From: Heterotrichella gracilis
Taxonomy: Eukaryota > Sar > Xanthophyceae > Tribonematales > Xanthonemataceae
Direction of reading: 5' to 3'
DNA: 64,000 nucleotides
Assembly (NCBI GenBank): GCA_032358255.1
Contig: JAULBX010023296.1
Span: forward strand, 1 to 64,000
Positions within the stretch are counted from its first letter, which is position 1; every line of letters starts with the position of its first letter. The translations under genes were made by a program, and so were the position numbers. Shown one piece after another: positions 10,655 to 22,500 of the stretch. A model generated the notes under the pieces. The model did no database searches and was not told the DNA's origin. It worked only from the letters and a program-made list of their open reading frames with translations.

Positions 10655-12479
10655 CGGTCTTAGTTGGTGGTAGCGCAGAGTCTTGGCATGGACAGGAGTG
10701 CCGTGGCGCAGCGCAGCCCTGTACTCCCTTACAATGTTCCTCCTACTAACGCAGGTATGTTGAAGGCTTTACAGCAGACTGGATCCTGCCCAATGTTCCA
10801 TGTCAACCACCTTGTACGCCTTTTTGGGCGAGTTGGGACGGCTACGTGGCACGGTTTGGGGTATCCAGCTGAATGGACTGACCAGAGTCCGACCCTTTCA
10901 AAATCTGTACTTCACCAACTTTATATTCAGAGCGAAGGTCAAAGAACACGGCAGCTTGTTGCGACGCCAAATTGCGCCAAGGTTTAAAAGGGAAAGAGCA
11001 GGGTGCATGTGTGGAACGGCCAAACGTTGGAACTCGTGAGACGGAAATGCGTGCCCAGATCAAGGCGAACGCCGTGGGACTAGGCTTTTGGGAGTATTTG
11101 AAGGCTCCGCACGTGTATCTGCGTTGCCGCTGTACCCAATTGGGGTTCACAGACGCAATTTGAATGAGTGGTCAACATGCATGCATGCATCGGGCTAGCC
11201 TCACGTTAACGCAGGGCGTACTTGGTCGACACAGCACAGTTCTCAGCCACCATGGACTAGCTTATCTACATGTATTTACAGTATGTGTCCAGCACGCCAC
11301 TGTAGTTGCAGTCCGTGTCAAATCACCTGGGTTGGTGACCCGGCAGCGACGGGCGTTTTCACTAGCTTAGCCTAGGGTATCACAGGGTGGTTCAGCAGGC
11401 CAGTTGCCTGAGGTTGCAAACTCGCAGGGTACACTAGCAAGGGCCACACCGGTTCAAACCTTGGGAGGCCACGTTATGGGAGTCACCCACTTGGGTTCAA
11501 CACCATTTTCTGGCTTGGAAGGGAATTAAACAGTTTGAACGTTGGTGTACACGCAGTTGTATCAGAAAAAAATATGAACTCGCACACACTCGGACAGTGT
11601 CAGTCAGTGGTCCTGAAATGAAACAGCAGATCAATGGAAAGTCTTTGGTCTTGTGGGCACTGGCCCCAACCTAAAGTGTGGTAGTGCCCAGACTCACACC
11701 CCTCTAGCGCAAGATGAGGGGACACAATAGTACACTCCGGCTGACCTGACAACGCAGCATGGTGCCTACTGGCAGGTGTATACTTCATATGCCTACACGA
11801 TAGTAAGTATATCAGTACACCCTGCCACTGAAAAGCGCAGCTGAAAGTGCAGTGAATGTGGCATGGGAGAAAACGCTGGGCAGGGAAGGCTGAAAAGCTG
11901 TAGCACCCCTCACCCACAAGCCAATTTGTGAGCCAAAAGCTAAGGTGCAGCTCGTCTTTGACAAACTCGCTATTGCGGAGACCCACACACAAACCTGAGC
12001 CAAGGACAGCAGAATATAACTGATTCACTAGCTTAATAAAATTGCGTGTAGCAAAGAAGTGGGCACCACTGTCCAGTTGTAAACTCCTGCCTGTGCGGCA
12101 GCAACTTATATCGGGCAGGGAAAACATGCGTTGGCAGGTGATACTGCTTTATCGACAACCCTGGCGTGAGCAAACTGCACCTCTGTTTAAAAGTGAAAGG
12201 GCATATATACAAAAATCTTTGTAACAATTTTTGAAAACGAGCAAAACAAAAGCTCCTTGCAAATACAAAGCGAATTACTTTCCACGCCAACGTGGTCATA
12301 AGATGAAGGTATGAAAAAGTGATGATAAGTAAAATGGATGGGGGCAAGCTAGAAAACGCGACGCCTGGCTCAAGGCTGGGTATGCGCCATGTCTGCATGC
12401 ACGCACCCATCCACCCCACCCTCTACACCTGCTTGTGGACTGCCTTCGCGATAGCAGCAAAGTCGCCCCTCGAGCAGGA
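10655..12479. other. Intergenic region between the two kinase-like genes
   Basis: Upstream region of kinase gene 1 and 3' flank of kinase gene 2. A TGCATGCA run lies at 11178-11192, and a possible tRNA-derived SINE fragment at about 11375-11465. No coding exon is recognised. Confidence 0.55.
11375..11465 (+). repeat. Possible tRNA-derived SINE fragment (A-box and B-box)
   Basis: TGGTTCAGCAGG fits the pol III A-box pattern and GGTTCAAACC, about 70 nt downstream, fits the B-box. I cannot fold the stretch into a complete cloverleaf, so an intact tRNA gene is unlikely. No second copy was noticed in the window. Confidence 0.25.
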
Positions 12480-14813
12480 TCACTGCGGGCTGGCCTGCAG
12501 GGCCTGGAGCACCTCCAGCACATGCGGCCTGTGCTGCGGCTTGGGCATCACGCACCGCAGCGCCAGGCGCATGACAGCGGGCGGCAGCAGGCGCGGCATC
12601 TGCAGCGCCTGGTTGCGCTCGGTGGGCGCGGGGCTGCCGCCCAGGTTGAGCAGGATCATGCCCAGGCTGAAAATGTCGGCGGAGGGGCGCACCTTGCCCC
12701 AGTTGAGCACCTCGGGGGCTGTGTAGGAGCCTTGGCTGCCTGTGGGGTGCATGGAAAAGGACCTTGGCACCCGGCGCAGGTTGATGGAACCCACTCACAG
12801 TGAGTGTGCACGGGTGTTAGCTGGTCAAGACCAGCAAACGTTTCTGGGCGCACACCAATCAGCATGTAAGTGTGGGTGCATGAGATCTGCCCTCTGCCAA
12901 GGTCGACAGGGCCCAAGCATGGTGCTCAGCAGTAAGTCAAGTATGCCACCCAGACCCTTGCCAAGGGCCTTGGGATATTCAATACACACAATGCATATTG
13001 GGACAGGATTACTTGGCACCAATGCTGCGTACCGCTGGGATGTACAGTCAGCTTGCAGCACTACAAAAGTGCAGCAGTGAGATAGGCTACAAAGCATTTT
13101 CAGGTAAGCAAGCGACAGCAACTCTGAAGAGTGCTGCTATGAGTGTCTTGGCGCACAGCACAAGTGTGCGCAGGCCTACCTGCACTGTAGATGTCATACA
13201 CGCCAGACACATCCTTGGGCAGTACCGCTGCCATGCCAACATCTGACAGCTTCACGTCGTCCGTTGTGAGCCCCAGCAGCACGTTGCTTGGCTTGACATT
13301 GAGGTGGATGATCTTGCGGTTGTGCAAGTATGCCAACCCCTCGCAGATTGCCACTGCCACAGACCGGCCACTGCGCAAACAGGTGTGGTCGGTGAGGCGC
13401 TGCAGCAGCTCATTTGCCCTGTCTACGGTTTACTGCCCACTCATCCTAGCACCCCAAACCTGATGGTTTTCTGGCATGTGACCACCCATGTCTTCTACAC
13501 TGTGTAAGAGAACATATAAAAGTACTTGTATTGCTGTTGGGACTCAGCCTCCATGCGCCACACAGACCGCCATGCACAGAGCCGGGGATTTCATGCTTAC
13601 CCGTTGGGCCACCTCAACCCTTTGTCCAGCGCCTGCGCCAAGTTCCCCCCCTTCATGTACTCCATCACCACCGCAAGCTGACCGTCTAGCTTCACCATGC
13701 CATAGAAGGTGACCACCCGCGCGCACCGCAGCTTGCACAGGGTGGTGACTTCGCGCACCAGATTGCGCGCCATGAGCAGGTTTTTGTTGGAGGGCACCTT
13801 GATGGCCACCTCGTGGAGGGTGTTCCACGTCCCTCGGTACACCTGCAGGTGGTGTGCTTACTTCAGGGTTGGTCACCTAGATGTGCTTTAGGGCAGTGCA
13901 CTGCCAATGGCTACAATGCCATAGAAAACCTCAAGCTATATGCTAAAGTACGAGCCTTGTAGCATACATATACAAGCAATAAGCAAGCATACAAGCAACA
14001 CCGCATGGCGATATACATCATGGCTGGAGCACTGGTAACTGACAAGCAGGTTGGACCCACATGTGACACACAATCACCCACCTGGGCAACAGCTCCGCCA
14101 CCCAAGAGCACCCGCTTGCCGTAGACGTCCGTTGCAAACTCCACCTCGTCGGGTTGCAGCTGCCAGGTCTGTAGGGCTGGGTCAGCAAAGCATTCCGAGC
14201 TGAACGAGTCGGGTGCCCTCCCCACGCCGGAGCTTGCCATGGCTGTTGCAATCAGCACGGCGGTGGGTACGCTGTCGTGCCTGCCCACAGAGGATGCAAG
14301 GGAGGGGACCGACGCCTGGCTGGAGGTGCTGACGTTGGAGTGGTTCGGGTGGACGGCATGCAGGTCGCTGTCTCGGCTGGACATCCGGCTGTGGGTTGGC
14401 TGGACTCCTGTACCGCCCCTGTCGCCTACGGTACCCAGCTTCATCGGTAGCACGGAGGAGGAAGTGGAAGCCTCACTCTGTGAACACCTCAGGGACCGGC
14501 CGTGCAGCGAACCCCAGGACGAAGGCCCGACTTGGTCCTGGTCCTCGTCATCGAAAGGGCTGCTGTTTTTTCTGCCCTGCTGCTGTGTGGCAGCGACTAT
14601 GCTGGTGGCTGGGCGGGTGTGTGTGGAGGCGACCTGAGTCCCGTTGCTGGGCGCCGGTGATTTACACGAGACGTCCGCTGCGTGCAAGGATCGCCGAGGT
14701 TCTCGTGTACTTGCTTGGTCTGCACATCGCGCGGGGCTGTGATGAGGCTTCTCCTCGACGATTAGGCCGGCCCCAAAGCACCCACCAGACTGCGTGCTGG
14801 ATGCGTTACCCAT
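12480..14813 (-). CDS. TKL-type protein kinase-like protein 2, altered HRD motif
   Basis: Four exons on the minus strand: 14813-14082, 13842-13601, 13370-13180 and 12739-12480; phases match those of the neighbouring paralogue and give 474 residues. The N terminus MGNASS fits an N-myristoylation signal and is followed by a Cys at about residue 12, so plasma-membrane attachment is plausible. Residues 20-235 are Ser/Thr-rich and disordered-looking. The kinase domain has a glycine loop (LGGGAVAQVYRG), VAIK lysine (about 259), an APE motif (TAPEVLNWG) and a normal C-lobe. The catalytic HRD is HLN (347-349), losing the proton-accepting Asp; DFG is DVG (368-370), keeping the metal ligand. It is therefore probably a pseudokinase, with the opposite lesion to that of its neighbour. 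Its longer N-terminal region is the main difference. Confidence 0.85.
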
Positions 14814-16172
14814 CCCAGTGTCTGTTGCCAGACCACTCTGGAACCCCGGGTGTCAGTCCCGCTGCATCTACGTTTTGCAGGGCAAGGCGGAAGGGTGCAT
14901 GTGCGCGTGCATGTGATGGTACACCTCAGCACACCATTAGGCTAGCGTTGGCTTCTGTTGCACCCACCCGAAGATTCCCAGTCGGGTTTACAGGAGATAC
15001 GTAGTCACGCCGCAGCAATAGAGCGGAGTTAGAGGGATTATGGCGATCTAGCCGTTGGAACTCTCCAAGTTTGGAACTTTCCATCTCGCTTGTGCCGTGC
15101 AGGGTGGCGGTCCTGCCTCTGACAAATATGACTTTCAACACCCTTAGATATGACGTGGCATCGTTCCGGTGCGTGCGATTACGGACGGGCGAAGCGGACG
15201 GCGGATACATCATGCAATTTGCTGTAGAGGTAGTTGCCAGTCGTATATTTGTCGGATTACCAAGTCGCTGGAAACACGAGCAGTCAGAACTTCGCCCCTC
15301 ATACAGAACGGTTTGCCTTGCTGCTGTACCTGGTAACTTTTTGCCTTCACAACCGGCCAAGCTTTTGCCTCACAGCCTCACTAGTGTTTGCAGTGAGCTT
15401 GTGTTCTTCCCAAGATCCTGCACCTGCCACCCTTGCCACGAACAATGGTGGCAAATTTTGCAAACGATGGGCGAGGCATGAGCTTCTCTAATCCAACCAA
15501 CAGTCTGCCTGAGCGTACAAAGCTTCAAGACCGGTTCATAGCAACTCTGTTGAAGGTGCCGCAGCAGGCTCAAGTACCCTTGAAATTTACACCCCTTTCA
15601 AGTTGGAAAAGGCAAGAGCAATGCCCATTAGGGTGCTTGAATGCCCAATTAGGGTTTGTGACAAAAGCATGCAAGCATGCTCGCAAAAACCTGCTGTCAG
15701 TGCCCAGAATCCCAAACTAAAAATGTTCAAGTTGCTGTTTGCTGTGGACCAATCACCTAACTCCAAACAATCCCACATGTTTATCCCGGGTATCCTCCCA
15801 GACAAGGGTTTTCAACCTCCACTCAGCTGTGGTGAGCCACGCCACATAAAACCCCTTCTCACCCCCTTGCCAAAGCCAGCACAAAGGCAACTGAGCTACC
15901 ACATTGGAGGCTGTGCTTTAGAGGTTTACAGTCTAGCATGCAGTCCCTTCCACCCTCCAGAGCAGTGTTGCATGTATAAGTGACCAGCGCAAGGCCGTTT
16001 GAAAATCCTTTCTCCACAAGACGACCCCTGTAGGGGTGCCATTAGCTTGAGCAAGAGCACAAAATAAATCTAAGAAAAACATTGCTGGCAATATCAACCC
16101 CATGCTCCAAAGCGCACCCGCACTTGCCACTCCTAGCTGCCAAAGATAATTGGTTAAATTTGAGGGCGCCTC
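14814..16172. other. Intergenic region
   Basis: Upstream region of kinase gene 2 and 3' flank of the secreted-protein gene. Several open frames exist on both strands, but none shows a family motif or plausible exon structure. Confidence 0.5.
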
Positions 16173-18207
16173 CTAGGTCTCCAGTGTGGCGCACACCTGC
16201 ACACTCCCCACCTTTGTCCACGTCGGCTGGCACACCGACATGCCCAGCGGTATTGGTCCGGAACCTGAGTCTGCGGCTGGCACATATTTGACATCCGCAG
16301 TCACATCCAATTTAGGGCTACCGGTGCATCCAGTGGACTGGTATGCCACAACGCCGGGGCTGGAGCCGCCGCCAATCGTCCAGAACTCGGGGTCAAAGTC
16401 GAAGAAGTAAATGCCAATCTGAGGGGTGGGAACAGGCAAGTGAGCATGAGGCTGTGGGTAAAGAGCACTCAGTAAATTCAACCAAATTGCAACAATATTG
16501 TCTAAAATATTGCTGCTACATCTGACCTAATGTAGAAATCTATGCACACCTTCATTTTGCGGCCCCTCTACTTGATAGGTTCACCAGTGCAGCATAGGGA
16601 GGTTAAGGGTTTAGAAGGGTTAGTGTGACGCAACCCTAACCCTACCACATTACAGCAACCATATGGTACCAGGTTCACGCCACCGACAGCCTGTGATTGC
16701 ACTTCCCATGAAAATGCACGCCTGCTTATAAGCTATACATTGTTGCAGCTTTATCACATATACAACCCCAGAATCCCCGCCAACCTCCTCTGTCACCGCC
16801 ACAAGGTTCCCCAATGGCATGCCATGCCTGGCTTGCACCCCTGCTCACACGCCAACATGTGCTGTGCCTTTGAAGCTTGTTCTTTAGGGTTCAGAGTTCC
16901 GAACTGCGGCAACTAGGGTAACAATTGTGTGGTGGGCGCCCAAAAGTTTAACGTTGAAGGCTTCTGGCTGGTGACCAAGTGAAGTCGGTTTGGCAAAAGA
17001 CATGGTGTGAATATCATATTCACACTGATTTGAGGACTGGGATATCAAGGCATAAGGTTATATGTGCTCCCACCAGCGCCGCCACCAAACCACCACTACC
17101 ACCTATACTGTCACCACCACCCCCATCAACAAACCCACCGCGCTCATCTTTTTTACATTCCCTTGCGAGGCCTGGATGTCCCAAAAACGTTGTGTGGATA
17201 TGTTAAGGGCTGGGGTTTAAGGCAGCAAGTAAATTTTGCGCTCACCTTCTTGGCGCTCCCTGGGATGTCCCCGCACACACACCACAGGGGCTTCCCACCG
17301 TCCTGACCTTGAGGGCCTAGCGGAATCTGCCCCTGGGGCTCTGGCAATCCACTGACCTCGGGGCAGGTGGCATCTTGGGAGGTGTAAGTGGTGGTTTTGA
17401 TGGTGGGGACGGGTGGCTCTGGGGGTGGCGGCGCGGGGTCATTCGTTACAGTAGCGTCCAAGTTGACGGAAGAGGCTGCATTGGTCTGCGGGTGGAGGGG
17501 CTGATTGAATAGGCAGGAGGGTTGAGCGTGTAATACGGACAATTCAAAAATTGAGGGGTGAGGGTGAACCGGGACATTCCAATCTAAAAAACAATTTGTA
17601 TATGCATTGTGCAGATGCATGCGTGATTACATACTGTCTCTGCATGACAAGTCTGTGCGGCACAAGCCATGTGCCTGCCTGCCATGTGTCAGTGCTGCGC
17701 AAAAGGCCTGCTAGGGAAGTTTGCACTGTGACCATGTAACTGTAAGCAAGGACTCTTTGAATGGCATGGCAGGTAGGCAATGGCATCTGGACATCTAAAT
17801 CTGGACCTGGTAGCTTGCGGCAACAGATTACAAGGGAGAAGCTTTGCCTGTACAAGGTTTGTTGTGAAACCCTATGGAAAGCCCTAAACATGCAAACCAA
17901 CAACCTTGTACCCACATTGTTGTTGTGGGTACTGTAGCAGTATTCCACCTGAGTGGCACATGCAGTGTGGCACATGCAGATCCACGCAGAATACAAATGG
18001 TTTTTGGTGTGCTCCCATTTCTTCCCTTCTGAATTCACCGTTGGCAAGTCTTGCTTACCAGCTCAGTAAGCTTTAACAAGCTGAGCTAGATTGGTCTACC
18101 ATTAGTAATCACCACCATTGTGCACAAGCAACGCCACAACAATAAAGCAACCGTTTCACCACCTGCAATGTGAGCAGTGATAGCACCAGCACCAGCAGAG
18201 CCAGCAT
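16173..18207 (-). CDS. Secreted Cys-containing protein, unknown family
   Basis: Three minus-strand exons, 18207-18163, 17485-17246 and 16418-16173, join in phase 0 and give 176 residues. The first exon encodes little but a signal-peptide core (MLALLVLVLSLLTLQ). Next come a Pro-rich linker (PAPPPPEPPVP), then CPEV, then a segment containing CVCGDIPGS, and a C-terminal part with three Cys (CTG, CQP, CAT) and the aromatic cluster YFFDFDPEFW. Entry into the secretory pathway is well supported; a cell-wall or extracellular role is a guess. I recognise no family. An alternative upstream ATG (18429) would bury the hydrophobic stretch and is less likely. The ~680-bp first intron holds nothing recognisable. 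Confidence 0.6.
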
Positions 18208-19564
18208 GGTGGGCAGGGGGGGGGGGCATGTGAGCCATTTGGGACAGGCTGCTATCACTGCCTTAGCGGTACTTGAGGTGTCACCTGCACACGGGTCCAT
18301 ACATATCAGCGTGGGGTATGTCACGTACGGTTTAGGGGTGATTGATGCACTTTTATGCATGCCTTCAAGGCTTTGCATGGTCCGACCAGGTGGTGTACCT
18401 TCAAGCCGCTCAGCCTCGGAGTTATGCACGACCCACCTCAGTTGCGACTCAAGTTGAGGTGCTTACGCCCTTGAGCGCGAGTAATTCACTGCCACCGACT
18501 AGGCAACAAGTATTCAGAGTCTATGCAGAGGAAATGTTTTTTCCAGTCGACCGTATATAGGCGTCCTAGACTAGCCTGCTGAGCAACTTGCAACAACAAC
18601 CAGGCCTGACTTCCACTGCAACTTCGTTTGCAGTCACATAGTCGAGGTCCTGTCTAGCCAGTGCCACTGTATCGTAATAGTAAATTATACTATGGACTGG
18701 ACGCACCCAGGCACCAGCCTAGACTGGCCCAGTGCCAAGCATTGGTGGCAGTACTGATCAGTGATTGATCACACGTTCATACCACATAATATTAGTGAAG
18801 CTCTGAGCTGTGATTTTGAGCTAAAAGCATCAGGCTCTCCTTCAATCGGTTTCGCTGCAGCAGGGTGCATGATGTGCCCTCAGTATGTAGTAGTACTAGG
18901 TCATTTGAACTCAAAAAAATTACTGTTCCAAATGGCTGGCTGACGTCTCAGCGAGGACTGTGTGGCCAATTTTCCCTCAAGAAGATAACGTCAGTACATT
19001 GTTGGGCCGGCATCCACCAAAAGTCCATCTAGATTTCTCATAGGCTTGTCGCATTGCACCGCACACTCCATGCCTATGAGACATGTATGAGACAGCCTTG
19101 ACAAAGCCATGAAACAGCTTTAAGATCCCTGTGAGAAATACTATGATAGGCCTATAAGATGCCTGTGAGAAACCCTGTTTCCATACTATGTATTGTCTGC
19201 TCAGCTTCAACTATAGGCTATGCAGCATCAAGAGCCAACATGCGCTAAAATGTGCTGAAAAATATTTTATGCAAATGAAGCAAATGTTTGGAAATATTAC
19301 ACGGTGTGCCTTGCATTCATGGGCATTTAATAAACGACAGCACGCTCCGTGCGCAAAAGGACCTGGTGGCATGCCACATGTGTGGCGCTGCATGCAGCAA
19401 AACTGCAGGTAAATGGTACATGTGGCAACCAAAGGTGTGCCAATGGCAGGAGGACAATTAGTATTTCCTGATATTTAAGTCCTCTTGCCAATGGGTCAGC
19501 ATAGACTTCAATTTGCCATGTGCCTGGGCAGGCCATATCTGACCCTGCCAGACCGCCCCCTCAA
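18208..19564. other. Intergenic region
   Basis: No exon, RNA gene or repeat family is recognised. It separates the start of the secreted-protein gene from the 3' end of CFAP251, both minus strand. Confidence 0.5.
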
Positions 19565-22500
19565 TCAGTCCTGGGGTAGCCGCATCATTGCCTTTGGGTT
19601 TGGTCGTGCTGGCAGCAGGTCTGCCAACATCTGCTGGCATTCGCTGACTTCCTCGTCAGTGGCCTGCCCCTCCAGCTGAAACGTGACTGCCTTGATCAGC
19701 TGCTCGTCACTGCGCGCAAGCAAGCACAGGGTGCATCAGCCGGGAGGTGGCGCCAAGGTTTGCTTGAACAATTTGCGGAGCCTTGTGGGCAAAAGCGGCA
19801 TGGCAATACTTTGGCAATGCGCGCTAGATTCAAGGCCCCACAGCTAATGCATCACCTGCATGCAATTCATGAAATTTTACCTCCATGCATACTTGGGGAT
19901 GAGTGGTGTCTGGGTTTAGGGTTTAGGGTATAGGGTTTAGGATGACCCATATCTAGGAACCTTATGACCTAAACTCCATAAACCATCCCTGCAAGGCCAG
20001 CTCTTACCTGTGTTCCTCCATCACAAGCTCTGACATGGCAGCAACCACCTGCTTCTCTAGTGTGTCCCAGCCCTGTGGGGGCATGTGATTGATGGACAGC
20101 ACCAGTATCTGCTCAAAGTCAAGCTCCAGGGTCTCCAGCTGCTGCCAGTCGTCGTCTGCTGACCCGCCGGTGAGCTGAGCAGGTTTGATGTGGCAGTGCA
20201 TGTACAGCAGCTCGAGTTTGATCAACTTCAGCTGCTGCTGGGTTGCAAAGCAGCCCAGCGCATGGAGCAATGCTGGAAGCCTACTGGCTGAGATGGAGCC
20301 ACTGGTAGGCTCCTGGGGACCGGATTCCTGTAAAATGCAAAGGAACGATTACTTAAAATGAGCTGGGAGTCTGAAAAGGAATACTATTTGTACGCTTGTG
20401 CATTGACTATTAATATGGATGACGGGCAAAGAAAAGCTATTGTCAATGTCAAATGTGCATGCGCATTGTGTTAGCATTTATGTGTGGCCCTTGAGACTGA
20501 CCTGATGCAGACTGAAAGCTGTGAATGCTGCATGTAGCTCTTGCACAGCTTCAGTGCCAAGCTTCCCGATAGCCCATTCCAGGACGTCATCCTTGGCATT
20601 GCATTGGTGCGACCTTGCTACCCCAGCCTGCACACAGCAGATAACACAATTGGGAACCACATAACCGCAATTGATTGCTTGAACATTATCAATAGAGTCT
20701 GTTCACAGCAAATGACAATCTGCTATCTGCTATTCTTATTTATTTAGACTGCGGAGATGGTAAAAACTGCCAATTCCAACCAGCCCACCTGCCATATGTG
20801 TGCAATGCCTTGCTGGCCCGATGTGATCAGGCTGTCCCCATCGCAGCACACATCCACAGACACCACCCCACCGGGATGGGCCAGCACAGCTGAGGGCATG
20901 GTGAAGGGCTGCTCAGCAAACCAGGACATGAACAACCCAGCAGCATGCGTGTCGGTGGTGAAGGCAATCATGGGCTGTGGTGCGGATGGACTCCTGCAAT
21001 GACAAAAGCACACATATGCTGAATCTTCTGAGCCCCACTTGGGACAGCTGCCTCATGAGTCATGCCAGTCAGACCAGGTCATGCTTTCCGCTGTGAAATG
21101 CATTGCATTGCAAGGGTGCTGTACAAGCATACTACCCATGCTTCAAAGCGCAAAGTAGTTGCAAGGGAGTTAATTTTGATTTTGATTGATTTGAATTAAT
21201 TAAATTAATTAAAATGACAAGGATGCTTCTTCGTTAGCAGAAATTTCACTACAAACGCAGGTGACAATGGCCAGGCCAGGTGTTAACCAGTCTGGGTTGC
21301 TTCTCATTGACTGAACCATGCAATGCGTTGACAGTGATGGCACACATCTAGGGTAATTGATTTAGGGTACCCCAGCGCTTTCCCATCCACAACTCCTCAC
21401 CTGAAGACCAGCATGCTTGTCAACACGCCCCCGTACTCAGGTGCAGTGTGTGTGGCAACACAGCACTGCCAGGTGACGCAGTACGTCCTGATCTTGGAGG
21501 TTTCATCAGCAATCAGCAGCAGTGTGTCCGCACTGCCCTTGGCATAGTAGGGCAGGGGTGGGGCAAACGCCATGCAGGTGGGCTGGACTGTCATGCCAGT
21601 CATGATTGGGTGCCGGGTAAGCACTTGGATGCCCACAGCAGCGTGCAGCGAGTACTCAACCACGCAACCGTCCGACCCTGCAATTCACATGAAATACACA
21701 GGTATACTAGTTATGCGGGCATGTACACATGTACGCTCGTTATGCAGGCATTTACCAGCACATGCATGCCACTCCCCACCAGCATCCAGTGGCGGGTGAT
21801 CTCAAATTCAGAGTACACAGTCAGGAATAGCACCAGCATGCATACCTACTGAGAACAGCCTGACCGCCCCCGATGGATCCATGCCCATAGCAACACCCAC
21901 TACTGGGCATTTGGTGGGCGCAGGGCCACCCTTCCCAGGTTCCTTGCGGTGCGCTGCTTGCAACCCATGGTACTTCCAGGGCACCATTTGGCCGCTCAGG
22001 CCACGCGTAGGGGTGCGCACATACAGCAGGACAGCCTTCTTGGTCATTGCACACAGGTACTTGCCATCGGGGGAGAACTGGAGTTTGAGAATGCTCTGCA
22101 GGACGAGTGTTGCACATGAGCATAGGGAGGGCCAACAGCAAATTTACCCTTTGGAAATGTGGGCTTTTGGGATACCTTCAGACACAGGTCTGCATGATCG
22201 TTCTGCCTGGTGCCGCATGTGCATGACCGAATGCTAGCCTTGATGACTGGAGTGTGCACATTGATCACCACAAATACAGGTCTGCGTGTGAACTGTGAAC
22301 AGCCATGAAGGTAGGTTCATATGGTCCAGGTTCATGCATGGTCTAGGATTTAGGGTCCAGCACTATACTGTACGCATAGTCTAGGGTTTAGGGTTCAGGT
22401 CCACAGCCATGCAAGGGGTCCAGCTCCAAATAGCCACATGCATCTTCTCACCTCCTGCACGCTCTGAAACCTTGCTACATCACTCATGCTCTGGGTGTCC

